From positions 18,070,162 to 18,134,161 of the forward strand of contig NC_086283.1 in the NCBI RefSeq assembly GCF_021018805.1: a stretch of 64,000 nt of DNA, read 5' to 3'. Made by a program: the position numbers and the translations under genes. Below the pieces are notes generated by a model. It saw only the letters and a list, made by a program, of their open reading frames with translations. It did no database searches and was not told where the DNA came from. Shown here in pieces: positions 35,657 through 47,859 of the stretch (position 1 is the first letter of the stretch; the number at the start of each line of letters is the position of its first letter). The stretch is from Prinia subflava. Lineage: Eukaryota; Chordata; Aves; Passeriformes; Cisticolidae.

Positions 35657-35790
35657 TGGGGTTTTGTGGAGGTTTTTTTGGTGGTTTTTGTGTGTGTATG
35701 TGTGTGTCTTATTTTTATTGTTTTGGTTTTGGGTTTTTGTTATGGTTTGTTTGGTTGTTTTTTGGGGGGGGGTGTTTGGGGTTTTTTTTT
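35657..35790 (+). repeat. G/T-rich low-complexity tract
   Basis: About 130 bp of irregular T-runs and G-runs (GTTTT, GGTTTTT, GTGTGTGT, a run of nine Gs). The opposite strand is A/C-rich. Several similar tracts occur at 49-58 kb. Hydrophobic F/G/V/L open frames across it are composition artefacts. Confidence 0.85.
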
Positions 35791-38700
35791 GCCATGGACT
35801 CCCTAAACAACATCCATTGCTTTAGGATATCAAGTTTCTTGTGGCACGTTCCAGGGGACCAAAGTTCTCCACCATCAGACTCTGCTCTTGGAGCTCTGCA
35901 GGAGCTGTGGGGCTGGGTGCCAGGCTCCAGACTGCAGGGGTGATTCCTCTTTGCAGGAAACAGTTGTCACAAGCAATGACAACAGAAAATACTCACAGCT
36001 TTCTTGCTCCAGCAGTATCTTATTTCTGACTGCACGGAGTCATTTTCTCCACGAGATTGTCTTGCAGTGTTTACAAGATAACAGCCAATAACTGTTTGGT
36101 GCTGCTTAGGTGGAAAGAAAAGGGTTATAGAAATTTCAAGGCCAAGTCTAGGTAAATATGATCCTTGTATTTCCACTACAGACATCTAGACACTTCCAGC
36201 TGTTGAAATTATTGCTAAATATATTTACAGTCTTTGTACAATAAAAAGCTTTATTACTTTTACTACAGGCAGAAGAAAAAAGCTTTAAATCTTTAGTTCT
36301 GAAGCAATATCTTCTGTCTTAAAGGCAATGAAGCCTTTCAAGGGGAAAAACCAGCACACTTTAAAAAAAGGTAGTTTATGATCTTGTATCTTTGTTGCAA
36401 TTTTGGTTCATATATTTTTATTAAGTGTAACCTTTATATGTAAATGAAATGATTATCCAACACAAAGTATGTTTTCATAAAGTAAGAATAGGTTTTATGT
36501 CCTCAAAGATAAAGCAGCATAAACCAGTCAGGCAGCTCAGCATGTACTTGATGGCTGTGAAATGAACTATTTGATTTCCTATTACAGCCTTAACTCTCTG
36601 CACTGTACCACAGCTACAAAACCCTCACCATCAGACAGCCAACCTTTCATCAGGGAGCCCAGGAATATAAATCTGTATTTCTAATAGGCAAAATACCTAA
36701 TTTAAAAAGGCTTGGAAATAAACCCTACATTGCAAAATGTAGGGAGAGGGAAATGAGAATCATATTCTGAAAACCCAGGGAGACATGAATGTCCTCAGCA
36801 CAAACAAAAGGGTTCAGACCCACAGTGCTGTTTCTGTGTTTGAGTTTTTACTCTCCATTTTCTGTTGCAGCAGGCCACCTCTAGGAATAGGAAGGAAACT
36901 TTACAGCCTCTGCTCCCACATGGCTGGACTGGGAGGCAGCACCCAGGGCTCTGCTCCCTGGCTGATAGACACATCTGAGGACACCTCTCATGTTTTCATC
37001 ACTCAGGACAGGGGGTCCTGCCCTGGCCACCTCTCCCTGACCCAGAGAGGGGCTTTACAGCATCAAGGGAAATAAAGAGGGACAAATTCCACATTCAATT
37101 CTGTGTACGGCTCATATGCTGTGAAGAAGGCAAAGCCTTCGGTTCGACCAACAGCATTACACTATTTTGAAGGACAGAATAGGGTGATTTTAAAGATTAA
37201 TTTTTCTAATTTTCACCATAGCAAAAAGCATGGCAAGCTTGGCATGAGCCTTCCTCACTTCAATTTGAATGCAGGATAAAAGTCACCAAGGAAAGCTGTA
37301 TGTCCAACCTCCTCTGCACAAGAAGTTCATCAATACTGCATTTACCGGGTGGGAGATACAAAATTATAAAATCACAAATCTAAACAGCATGCATGTCTTC
37401 ATTTTTCTCTAAAACTCCTCTTCGGTTCAGAGGATAAAGTCTAATTCACCGTGGGATCACCTGGAAAGCCCTTGGATGTGTCTCCTTTTAACAGGAGTGA
37501 GAGTGGCTAAAAGCCAAAGAATTCAGGGCACTCCAATCCCAGATGTCAAATTAAACTCGTCACTGAACAGCTTTTTGGGTAAGCAGCTGTCATAAAAAAT
37601 CTTTATAATAAATTGATGAATAAAATTGTTCTGCTCCTAAGCAAAGTTGTTTATTCCTGAGTCACCCACTCCACAAAGAGTTTATACAGAAAGCCTTGCT
37701 ACTTGTTTTATAAATCTCGATCTTCACAGTCCATCTATTTATTATCTCTTTATTTTCTTGTTAAGGAGGTGTACAGTGCTGAGCACAATGATTCCTCATT
37801 AGATCCTGTAAATGCTACAAGAACAAAAAAATAAAACTGCCACAGAGTTTAAAAACAACCTACTGGGTCAGTCCCTGTATTTTTTCTGATTTTACATTTT
37901 TGTGGTCTTGGACATTCCTTTAATTTATCATCACAGGAGAATCTGTCAATAGAGAGAGTTATGAAAATATGATAGGATTGGAGAAAAAAGTATAGATTTT
38001 TTACTTTGGGTGATTAAATTCTTGCTGACATTAACATATGACAACCTGTTAGAACGATTTGTAAGTCTTTACAGTTTTATAAATAGCTTTATCTCTCCAT
38101 TCCACACGAGGAAAAAGAGAGATATTATTTATTGTACCTTTCTACCACCGCAGCACGGAATATTTCAAAGACTCATTTTCAGTTTTGTGGAAGTCTCTTG
38201 ATATTAAAGGGCTGCAGATACAAGATGATGAAACCTCCTTTCTATCTGCTGGCCCCCCGCTGCACACGTTGTTCCACAGTGTTCTGTAAAAGAGCTTGAA
38301 TTCACACAAAGGAGCACTTCCCTTTCATTGGTGTGCAGATGTAAAGCCAAAGCAAGCCATCATAATTTCATTAAATCCTGCTGAATTCCTCAGAAATGCT
38401 GAGGATGGCTTGAAATCTGTAATGTTTGCTTTACGGATGGACTGAATATTTATAATATTTAGTTTACAGGGGTTTGTTGGGTTTTTTTCCCTCTTAAAAA
38501 ATGAAATATTTGGTTTTGTTCTCTTAGTAGAGCACAAGGCAAATTATATTAATTAGTCTATTTACATGATTTCCTAACTTGGAGCAGTGAAATTTGCCTT
38601 TAGCTAGAAAATAATTGAAGTTACAATTGCTGGAGATATCACAAGTTGTTGTTTTTTTTTAAATTATATCAAACCCCATCAAGCTCTGATAGGACATTAA

Positions 38701-41700
38701 TAGCTACTTCCCTTCACTGCTGTTGTCTTTTCTCCTCACTAAGCCATTCCAGTGTACTCAACACCATAAAACAGAAATACCTGACAAGAAATAGTAATCT
38801 TCCAATTTTATTCCCCAGACTTCTGGTACATCCCTATGGGAACATAATGACAAAGCTTTGCTTTCATAGAGACACTGAAAATAGATTGTAGTCTCAAAGT
38901 TATCATAAGATTTTGGGGAAGCAACTAGGTTTGATAGAAACAAAAGAGAAACACAAAAAATACAGAAAAGCCAACACAGCACAAATATATTTTAGTACTG
39001 TAGGAAATTCTTGCCAACATGAATATTGTTCTTTTCCTTGCTTTTGGAAATCAGAGGGGAGGAAGAAGCTCATTAATTCAACATTTTCTTTCTAAAATAG
39101 AGGGAAAACTCAGTCAAACACAACAGTTTCTATGATAAGAGAACTGTAGCCCAGCTCTTATCAGGCAGATGCAATCTAGGCTTATATCAGGCTGGATTTT
39201 AATTAAGTAATAGGTGCTTCAGATCTTTAGTAAAGCTGTGAATAACATTTCTTCCTCCCAGTCTTACAGTGTTACTGCAAGACCTTCAGACAAAAGACTC
39301 TGCACAATGCAGAGCTTTGGAGGGAGAACATGAACCTAGGTCCAAATGAAACTTTATTTTCCCACTTCAGACTTATTACACAAGGTTCTACCTTGACCCT
39401 ATGGTTCGCACTGATCATAGATGAGGAGAGAGCACAGAAAAACAACTGTGATGTTTTGATTTAAAGAGAGAGGCAGAGCTGTGGATTATTTGCTCTCAAC
39501 AAAATATTGTCTAGAAACTTCCAAAACCAGCATTCAATGGGTATCTGTGAACAATCTTTTAAACTCACTAGATCATGATGAACGCAGAGAAACACTTATG
39601 CAGTTACTACAGAATGTTCAAAAGTTTTTTCTGTCTCTCAGATGCCTGGCAGATGTTTAAAACTTGACATCAGGCTGAACTATTTCACAAAATCCATGAA
39701 ACATGAGAAAACGTGAGCAAAACCCCAGTAAGAATTTTAAGGACTTCTGTTTGGTGAACTGAAAATTCAGTTAACCTCTCAGGAGTTAGCTGCCAAGTCT
39801 GGAGATTAAAGACAATTATAGAGTGAAATGGGCAGTCTTATTTCTGCTTCTAGTGCAAGTTGCAACATTGTTAAAAATGCAGCTGTTTCCAAAGCCTCCA
39901 TTACAGTTTTAAGGAGAGAAATTATGGCTGAACTCTTTGTACTTGTTGCCCATTAATAATATGAGTGGCTCAGAAGGAGGTGACAGAACAGGGACTTGGA
40001 TATGGGGCAGGTCACCAAGACACTTGAATGCACAAGAGCAGAACTCATTTTAGCCTCTCAAGCCTACAGTAAACCCATACCTGTCTTTTTAGAGACAATA
40101 AATCCCTTCTCAAGAGCAGAACTTCATTTTCAACAACAGACATTCAAATCTGAATGTTCTAAACAGACACTGTCAGTGACTTTTTTTCATGCTGCAGTAA
40201 CATCAGTGTTCTTATTTTCTCTTTGTGCTTTGACTTGCCTGTTCTGTGTCTCTGTCACTAACACCGTGCTAAGGAAAAGCTCTGCAAAGCCATAGAGAAA
40301 CTAAAAGGGAGTCTTGGGAGGCAACTGACAATCTTAAACCAGAGAAACACTGCTGAGTATGAGTGTAAATGGGCAATTCAAGTTCCAGAAGGTCATTCAG
40401 TGGAGAGAAGAGACTTTTAACTCCAGGCAGTTTGCTGTAGACACCAGACATTTCTTATCATTTTGAGTTCATCAGCAATTTCTTTGTTTTTCAAGATTAC
40501 AGACACTGATGAACACAAACCTCTGGTTTGTCTCCAGCAGTCTGCCTCCAGAGCCACAGAAGCATTAGCACAGATATATTTCTGTGAAGCAGAATCATCC
40601 GACAAGTGCAACCCTACCAAGGCAAGAGCCCAAGGTGTGTGCCCAGTTTTCCGCAAGCATGGAAGCATAAAATGTAGGACATTCCAAAGCAAAGGAAAAT
40701 GAGGCCTGAGTTCCTTTATCTTGCTCAAAACAGAATTATACACTACTGCTTATATCTTAATCAGAAATTGTTTTGAAAGCTATTTTATATTATTGTATTA
40801 TTTCATATTCTTTCCACTGGGAAATCAAAACTGAAAATTATACACTTTTTCACTCATCTGCATGTTTCATCCTCATTAAGTGAACTCTGCTGTATTCTAT
40901 GCATTAATCTTGCATAAATTAGAGTGTGAGGAGCTATGACCTTTGTTTCTCCTATCCTTGGGAAGAAAATCAATGTGCCTTCTGCCTTCATGCACACATG
41001 CATACATGCAAAGGGGTTGAGCACTGGGTATTCTGATGCAGTCATTCCACTATGAGCTGAAAGACTTGAATCAAGAGACCATTCATTTCAATAAATAAAA
41101 TTAACTGAAGAAATAAAGGAAAACCATATTCAATAAACAGTACACCCATTATAGGATCCCAGTTTTCTAAACTCCCAGAAGTCAGCAAAACACAGCATTT
41201 TTCTGAGGGTGACATTCCAGTTTGAAATTTTTACCCTGAACAAGCTGACTTAACAGCATAAAAAATTTAGAGAAATGTAGCAGTAAACTTTTTGGATTCA
41301 TTTCAATAAAAACATCATCAACAAAGTAGAGGCAGAACTGAGCCTCAGGTAAGGGAATAACCAAGAACTGTATTTGAATGACACTGGCAAGAATAAGACA
41401 AAAACCCCACAGTTTAGTAACCAGGATATGAACCAGGCTTTAGGAGAGAAAAATACCTGAAACCTTCTGGCTGTACTAAAAAGTCTGTAGAAACCTGAAG
41501 GCACCACGTTTCTCTGTGCCCCAAACCACATCTGGAAAACAAACATAGCCCTTCACAACCACAAGAGGTTGTTAGGAAGGGAACAAGCATTGAATAAATG
41601 GTTCCAGCTTTAGGGACACAGAAGAATAAGGAATGGACAAGCCAAAAGAGGAAAAAAAACCCATTCCAACTAGAAGTCTTAAGTATAACAATTTATAGCA

Positions 41701-42199
41701 TGAGTAGGCAATAAAACATAGAGGAAAGGAATATCTTAAATAAGGAGAGAAAGTTTATTTTGACTGGCATGTTCCTCTGCTGTAAGAAATAAATCTGGTT
41801 TTGTGAGAACTAATCCTGATACTGTATTTTTTGCCTCTACTGCCAGTCTGATATTCCTTCCCTGATATAATTAAAGAGGTGTCACAGGACCTACTTGCTT
41901 TCATACTGGGAATAAGGAATAACTGCTGATACAAGCTAACAGCTGGAAGCATGTAAAATAAACATAAGCTAAGCTGCTGAAATCACGGATCCTTTTCAAG
42001 AAAAATATCTGTCTGCCAATCACAATTTAAACTCACATGCCACATAGCCCTAAAATAGCACTTAGGAGGAATAATCATCACTCTATGTTATTTTGGGAAG
42101 GTAATGGATTAGAAAGATGCATTGTTTTAAATCAGTCATCAGCTAAAGGAGTGGCAAATCTTTAATAATGCCAAGATTGGTTTTGTAAGTGAATAAACC

Positions 42200-42660
42200 A
42201 GCAAAAAGCTGGCTGGGTGCTAGTAATCTTCAAAGCTTGATTGCTTTTTCTGATAGCTTTAGAAAATTAGTGGATGAAAGCATGTGTAATAGATCTGGTC
42301 TGAGTAAAACACTTGATGTAGTGTCTTACAAAATCTCCACTTGCAAAATTAATTCAAATTGGCTTGGACATGGAGTACTGTCACTTGGATTTAAAAATGG
42401 CTGGCTGAGTGCAAATAAAGGGTAATGAAAAATGGCAATGTATCAAGTTGGTGGGAGGTGTCTGGTGGAGCTCTGCAGGGATCACTGTTTGGTCCTGTTT
42501 ATTTAACATCTTCATTAACAGTCTGGAAGAGGGAGTGAAACAGCATGTTAATTAAACTGACACATAATAATAAATCAGGGATTGCTCCTAATGCCAGCAC
42601 TAATACTTCACAGAAACGCAGCGCACTACCAAGGTTTCTGGAAAGGTTAAACACGACAGT
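42200..42660 (+). repeat. Old CR1-like LINE fragment (reverse transcriptase region)
   Basis: Translation shows remnants of a non-LTR reverse transcriptase: GSLFGPV, then after a frameshift FNIFINSLEEGV, matching the family block that reads LGP..FN.F.NDL. Upstream nucleotides (AATTGGCTTGGACATGG, AAATGGCTGGCTGAGTGC, GTATCAAGTTGGTGGGAGG) also fit CR1-type ORF2 order. It is full of indels and stops, more diverged than the 31.3-kb copy, so an older insertion. The edges are approximate. Confidence 0.7.
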
Positions 42661-43827
42661 ACAAAGACTCAGCTAAGATGTTCTAATTGCATTCTACCTT
42701 TTAAACACAATAGCCCAAAACACACACTAAGTGGGAGTCAGAAGCCTGCTGGCAATGCAGTAATTTAGAGCATGATTGCCCAGTGTATACAAACTCAAGT
42801 AACTGGAAACTTCCATGGAAAGACACGATTTCTTTTTCCCCCGACACTTGCAGGGCATCACATTCAGTGTGAAAGATTAAGCCCGTTCAGTTCATTCATC
42901 TGATGGGAAACCAGTGTTTGGGGGCAGTTTTTAAATCAGTTTTCAGTTGTTTCTACTTTTCATATTTTGTATGACTGCTAAACATAATATAACGGAGGAA
43001 AGGGAGGGACAGGTGGAACTGGTGACAGGACTGCATCTTTTTGTATCGGTTAAATTGGATGACTTATAACACCAACCCTTTACCCATAGATTTACATAGT
43101 TTCATCAAACAAAATTCAGCATTTTAAAATAGTGTTTCCACAATGGCAGGACACTAGTCTACTGCTACAACACACTGGATTTATTTTAATTACAAATACA
43201 TTTAAAAAACCTCAGATAAGTAAACATAAAGTTGTTCACTGAGCAGTGGTGAAAATTGATCAAAGGCTACATAAGTCACAGAAAAGAGTTCCCAAAATAG
43301 GCTGGGATTTTGGTACTCAGTCAGAGACACCTACTCCTGTTTTATAAACATACGAAACAGAAACTCAGATCTGAAATAAGAGTGTTATTATCTCCCTGCT
43401 TTGAATGATTTACAGCAGCTTATCTGGGCTGGCCCTTGGGCTGCTGCACTGCACTGAACCATAAACGTGGACTCATTTTTAAAGGACAGTTTGATGTTAC
43501 TTCCTAAAAGGTAAGAAAAAGGAAGAGAACTTTTAAGGTCTCCTTTACCACACCGAGTTTAAATTGCTGTGGGAACTTGTGAAGTCCCCAGAAAACACAG
43601 GAGCAGTTTAGAGCTGTGAGACTCTCACAGCCATAAAGAGACTTCCTGCATTAGCAGGAAGGGATTGTAAAACAATAAAGGGAAGGAGAAGGAAGCTCTG
43701 CAAGTCCTCACACTAAATGCTTTGTCTCCTCAGCCTGTTGATGCAGCAGACCTCTACATTCAGGCAGGGATGTTACCTGTGCCATGGAGCTCTGCTGCAG
43801 AGAGGAGCTCTGGGAAACTCCTTGAAT
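42661..43827. other. Host non-coding DNA, nothing identified
   Basis: AT-rich with no supported ORF, repeat or RNA. It ends at the left target duplication of the solo LTR. Confidence 0.55.
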
Positions 43828-43831
43828 TCAC
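43828..43831. repeat. Target-site duplication (TCAC), left
   Basis: TCAC here matches TCAC at 44281-44284 immediately outside the two LTR ends. Four base pairs is the size made by gammaretrovirus-like integrases. Confidence 0.6.
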
Positions 43832-44280
43832 CGATGCCTTAAGTTTTATCTTTCATGTATTTCAGATTCTGTGCTGCCCAGGGGTGCAGTTCTGAGCCTC
43901 ACATTCAGTGTCAGCCAGCTCTCCTCACACAGCAGGCAGACAAAACAAATCCTTCTCCTGCTGCAGACCAAGGACAACTTTCAGGCCCAAAAGCACCGAC
44001 AAGGGTGGGCTGAAGGGAGGAACAGGAAGGGTGGGACCTCACAACCTGAAGCTGTAATTGGACAATTAAACCCCAATGTGTAAATGGACCAAACCTTATA
44101 AAGGTGTGAGACCTTGTGACCGGGCGTCCATTTTGTGACCATTTTGGGTCCATCTTGGGTGTAGCCCTAGTCAGGCTCTTGTCCTGCCCAAGATGTGTCC
44201 TTAAGGCCTTTTAATAAATACCTACTTTATTCTCTAGCTCTGTCCAGTCTGTGTTTCAGGTCAGCCTCCCCAAGGCATCA
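43832..44280 (+). repeat. Solo LTR of an endogenous retrovirus
   Basis: 449 bp with inverted ends (CGATGCCTT at the left, AAGGCATCA at the right; the first base of the expected TG is mutated to C). A TATA box lies at 44097-44103 (TATAAAG) and AATAAA at 44213-44218, in the order promoter, R, polyadenylation signal, U5. Flanking TCAC duplications indicate one integration event followed by LTR-LTR recombination. No internal retroviral sequence is next to it. Family assignment (class I-like) rests on the 4-bp duplication only. Confidence 0.8.
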
Positions 44281-44284
44281 TCAC
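44281..44284. repeat. Target-site duplication (TCAC), right
   Basis: Partner of 43828-43831. Confidence 0.6.
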
Positions 44285-46077
44285 TGCCTTGAATCCATCA
44301 GGCTTTTCCCTTAAAACCAGCACAAAAAAACCTGTGCAGGCAGCCAGAGCTGCTGCACTGTTTTGATGCCATATTCATTGGGTGACTTTTGTTCATGAAC
44401 TAAACACTGACCCTCGCTCATCCAGAGGGGTGGAACATGAGCTAGCTGCAGTCAGTAGTTACACCAGTGTAATGAGAATGCAGAAACCCAAACCCATCTG
44501 TCAATATATAATAAAATATGATAGACATGTAAAAGCATTTGGTGTGCTTTAGCTGCACTATGTGGAAATTCTCCTGGCAGTTGTTATGTAATATCCCCAA
44601 ACTCTCTTACAGGAGGATAGTGAAAACCACAGAAACATTAAGGGCTGTTTAGGTGTCAGCGATTGTATTATGCTTTTCTCAACTAATTTATCCTCCGTGG
44701 TCTTTACCTGATTGCTACTATCCATTATCGGCACTAGTCTTGTTTAGTTTTATTTTTAATCCTCTCTCTTTTCAAAAATTTCTTTTCTGTTGTTGTTTGG
44801 TTGGGTGTTTTTTAAATTATTTCCTTATTTTTTGAACTCCAGTAATTTGTGAAGCAGCTGCATTGGTCATGAACTACTTGCATTTTATTATACCTACAAT
44901 GATTTTTAAACAGAAAGAATCTGCTCCTGGGAACACTAATCCCTCCATTATGGAAATAATTAAGCTCTTTTATTTGCAAGATGAAAATCTTTAGGGAACC
45001 TATGAAAACTAGCAAAGAAAAAATTTTCTTTTTTTTGAAGAGAAAAAAATGATGATATCAACAGACCTGCTAATGTCTGTTAAACTGTGGCATATGGAAA
45101 GGCACACAAACACTTAGAAAAATCTTTCTCAGTAATTCTTCCACTTGGCTCAGGAAAAAAGGATATTCTACAGAACTTTCTGTACAAAAACATGATGACA
45201 CATTCTCACGAGACATTTTCCAAGCTTTTTCAATAGTAATCTGCTTCTGTTCTTTTATGGTAAATGTTAACCTAAATATTGTTGTTCTTATTTTCTATAA
45301 TTATCTTTGGACAGTCCTTGTTTGCAGAACACACTCTTCCTCAGTAAACAAAGCTACTTATATTAGATTTTTACTCTTTTTTTTTTTTTTTTTTTTTTTT
45401 TAGTTTTTTTGCAAAGATGCATTTTACATGGGCCAGTTCCAGTTCCTAACCCTCCCGTATTATTTGATGCTAGACCCTGCACTACATTTACATATATAGG
45501 ACCTCGCACATTACTACTCAAATATTTTTGCAAACTTACTGGCATAAAAGTGGTCTCCAGTCAGCAGATTTGGGCTCAGAAGAGAGGGAGGAATTTGGGA
45601 ATATCCCTTTGCTGGTTGTATCTGATGAGTATGCCATAGGGAACAGCTGAGGTCACTGAGGTGCGAGGAGCATTTAGAGAACAAATAGAAAGAAATCCAA
45701 GAAATTCAAGAGAAACCAGTCCTCATTTTTACTTCTTCTCCCCAGGGCAGCTACTTTCTGCCCATCTGGTGTGGGGCAGGTGGCAGCTTGGCAGCAGGTT
45801 TGATGTCACACCTGATGGAGTCCTGCTTTCCTGGGCTGCCTGCCCATGGGAAGAGGTGAATTAATTACTTTTTCAGCTTTGCACAACTCTGGCTTCACCT
45901 ATCAAGCTGCTTTATCTCACCACACGAGTTTTCTGCCGTTTACCCCTGCAGTTCTCTCCCCCACCCTACTCTGGGGGGCTGAGCTGCTGCTGGGGTTAAA
46001 GCCAGCAGGACTGCAGTGCAGGAAGGGCTGATCATTTACCACAGCATTTTCCAAAAAGAGAGAAAAAAATGGAGCAA
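44285..46077. other. Host non-coding DNA with a T25 run
   Basis: AT-rich sequence with no supported ORF. A run of 25 T lies at 45377-45401, possibly the reversed tail of a retroposed copy, although I recognise no body next to it. Confidence 0.55.
45377..45401 (-). repeat. Poly-T run (25 nt)
   Basis: An unbroken T25 homopolymer. If it is a poly-A tail on the minus strand, the inserted body would lie to its right, but nothing there is recognisable. Confidence 0.9.
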
Positions 46078-46486
46078 GAGGTTCGGAGAGGTTCGGAGAG
46101 GTTCGGAGGGGAGGGGAGGGGAAGGGAGGGGAGGGGAAGGGAGGGGAGGGGAAGGGAGGGGAGGGGAGGGGAGGGGAGGGGAGGGGAGGGGAGGGGAGGG
46201 GAGGGGAGGGGAGAGGAGAGGAGAGGAGAGGAGAGGAGAGGAGAGGAGAGGAGAGGAGAGGAGAGGAGAGGAGAGGAGAGGAGAGGAGAGGAGAGGAGAG
46301 GAGAGGAGAGGAGAGGAGAGGAGAGGAGAGGAGAGGAGAGGAGAGGAGAGGAGAGGAGAGGAGAGGAGAGGAGAGGAGAGGAGAGGAGAGGAGAGGAGAG
46401 GAGAGGAGAGGAGAGGAGAGGAGAGGAGAGGAGAGGAGAGGAGAGGAGAGGAGAGGAGAGGAGAGGAGAGGAGAGGAGAGGAGAGA
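46078..46486 (+). repeat. Purine pentamer satellite: (GAGGTTCGGA)3, (GGGGA)n, (GAGAG)n
   Basis: Three blocks in series. First, three copies of the decamer GAGGTTCGGA (46078-46107). Then GGGGA pentamers with occasional GGGAA variants to 46210. Then about 55 uninterrupted GAGAG pentamers at 46211-46486. From 46105 to 46486 (382 bp) the plus strand has no pyrimidine at all, so triplex (H-DNA) formation is likely and replication slippage expected. Long open frames through it (Arg-Glu/Gly on plus, Leu-Ser/Pro on minus) are simple consequences of a 5-bp period lacking stops. Confidence 0.97.
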
Positions 46487-47364
46487 TCTTTTGATTAATA
46501 ACACCATGCCAAAGGGCTTTGAAAAGATCCCTTGCCAAAGGTTTCTAAATAAAGTTGTGTGAGGGTCTCGGCTAACTTTGGGGATGGAGGAGGGTTTTAC
46601 TGAGTCTTATTCCAAAACAAAATGGAAATAAAGCTTTACTAAGTTACCAAGTTTTCTGTTTCTCATCTATTGATGCTAATAAAATGAGATTTTATTGCAA
46701 GTTTGAGAAAGGGGCAATAAAATGTCAGGTAAAATATGATGTTGATAGACGTAGAAACAATGCAATGAAGGAAAAAACCTGAACCTTAATTTTCATCTAC
46801 AATGTTGGGCTCTGACCAAGCTGCATAGAAATATGTTGCTGGAATTATGATAGACAATTCTACAAAAACATCAGCTCAAAGGCAAACAGAAAGCAATTGA
46901 ATTTCTAAAAAAATGAAAGAGAACAAAATTGAAAACATCATTGTTTTAGGACAGAAATCCATTCTGTGCTTTTGAATCCTTTGTGCATTACAGGTTATTC
47001 CCATAGAAAGAGTAAAACAGTAAAACAGTACAAGTAACATCAGCATAGAAAAATAAAAATATGTGGAGTTATTTCCTTACAGCTAAACTTGAGAAGGTTT
47101 TGTCCTGGTGGGCACAAAATCCACCAGGTTTTTATCAAAGCCTGTAAGTCATGAGTGGCACAGACTCTGTGAGCAGCATTTCAGCATTTCTGCAGTTCAA
47201 GAACCGGAGTGCATCAAACGGTTATAAATGCATAATATAAAGTTGGCTTTTTGTAAATATTAAAATGAATGTTATATGTATAGTGTGGGAAGGTTTTGCG
47301 GTATTTTCTGTTATTATTAACAGGAGTTTAGAAATGTGATGAATGTATTTTTTTTTTTTGGGGT
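46487..47364. other. Host non-coding DNA, nothing identified
   Basis: AT-rich, no supported ORF or repeat. It ends in an 11-13 nt T run at about 47349-47359. Confidence 0.5.
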
Positions 47365-47859
47365 TGTAAAAAAGTAAAGGCTTTTTTTGTAACATATGAA
47401 AACAAGTCAAACTCCTGCATTCCTGAATTAACCAGATTAATTCTGGTTAGAAGAAGATAGTGGTGAACCAAAAGCTACAAGAAAAAATGTATTGATCTCC
47501 TGGCATCAGAAGAATGGGACATAGGATGACCAAGAGGTGTCAACAAGAACTTTATCTATAAGGAGTAATAAAAGGTTAATTTGGTGAAATGGGACAGGTT
47601 GGGGGGCCAAAACTAAGAGAACATCTGAAGTCAAAAGAATGTTTGAATAATTTATTAAGATCTATTGAATATGCAACATATTGATCTTTAAAACAGAAGA
47701 TTTGAAGGGGTGAGGTGTACTCTCTGGCTGCTCGCCAGCACCCTCAGCCGAGAACCTTTTGCTTTATTTCTGTCTCCTAAATGTTTTTTTATTTTTTTAA
47801 TTAAACGTCTAAGAAAAGTTTTCTAAAGTTTTTTAAGAAAGTGAACCTTGTTTTTCACA
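47365..47859 (+). repeat. Probable LTR fragment or solo LTR
   Basis: The right part has LTR-like structure: a GC-rich CTCTCTGGCTGCTCGCCAGC patch, CTTTATTTCTGTCTCC, an ATTAAA polyadenylation signal at 47800-47805, a T-rich tail and a terminal TTTTTCACA. The left end TGTAAAAAAG could be the imperfect inverted repeat of that terminus. No matching target duplication is visible outside these borders, so the left edge is tentative. It could also be a promoterless relic of a different retroelement. Confidence 0.45.

Larger units (their letters stand above)
31594..42199. other. Host non-coding DNA, no gene seen
   Basis: AT-rich sequence with a 22-bp perfect palindrome of ATTTAA units at 33352-33373 and a G/T low-complexity tract at 35657-35790. 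The frame at 31592-32056 (minus) overlaps the edge of the CR1 relic and has no known domain. I see no exon or RNA gene. Confidence 0.55.

Noticed and set aside
45917..46538. Long ORFs of RGEE or LSSP repeats on both strands
   Set aside because: They are translations of the 5-bp purine satellite, which contains no stop codon in any phase.
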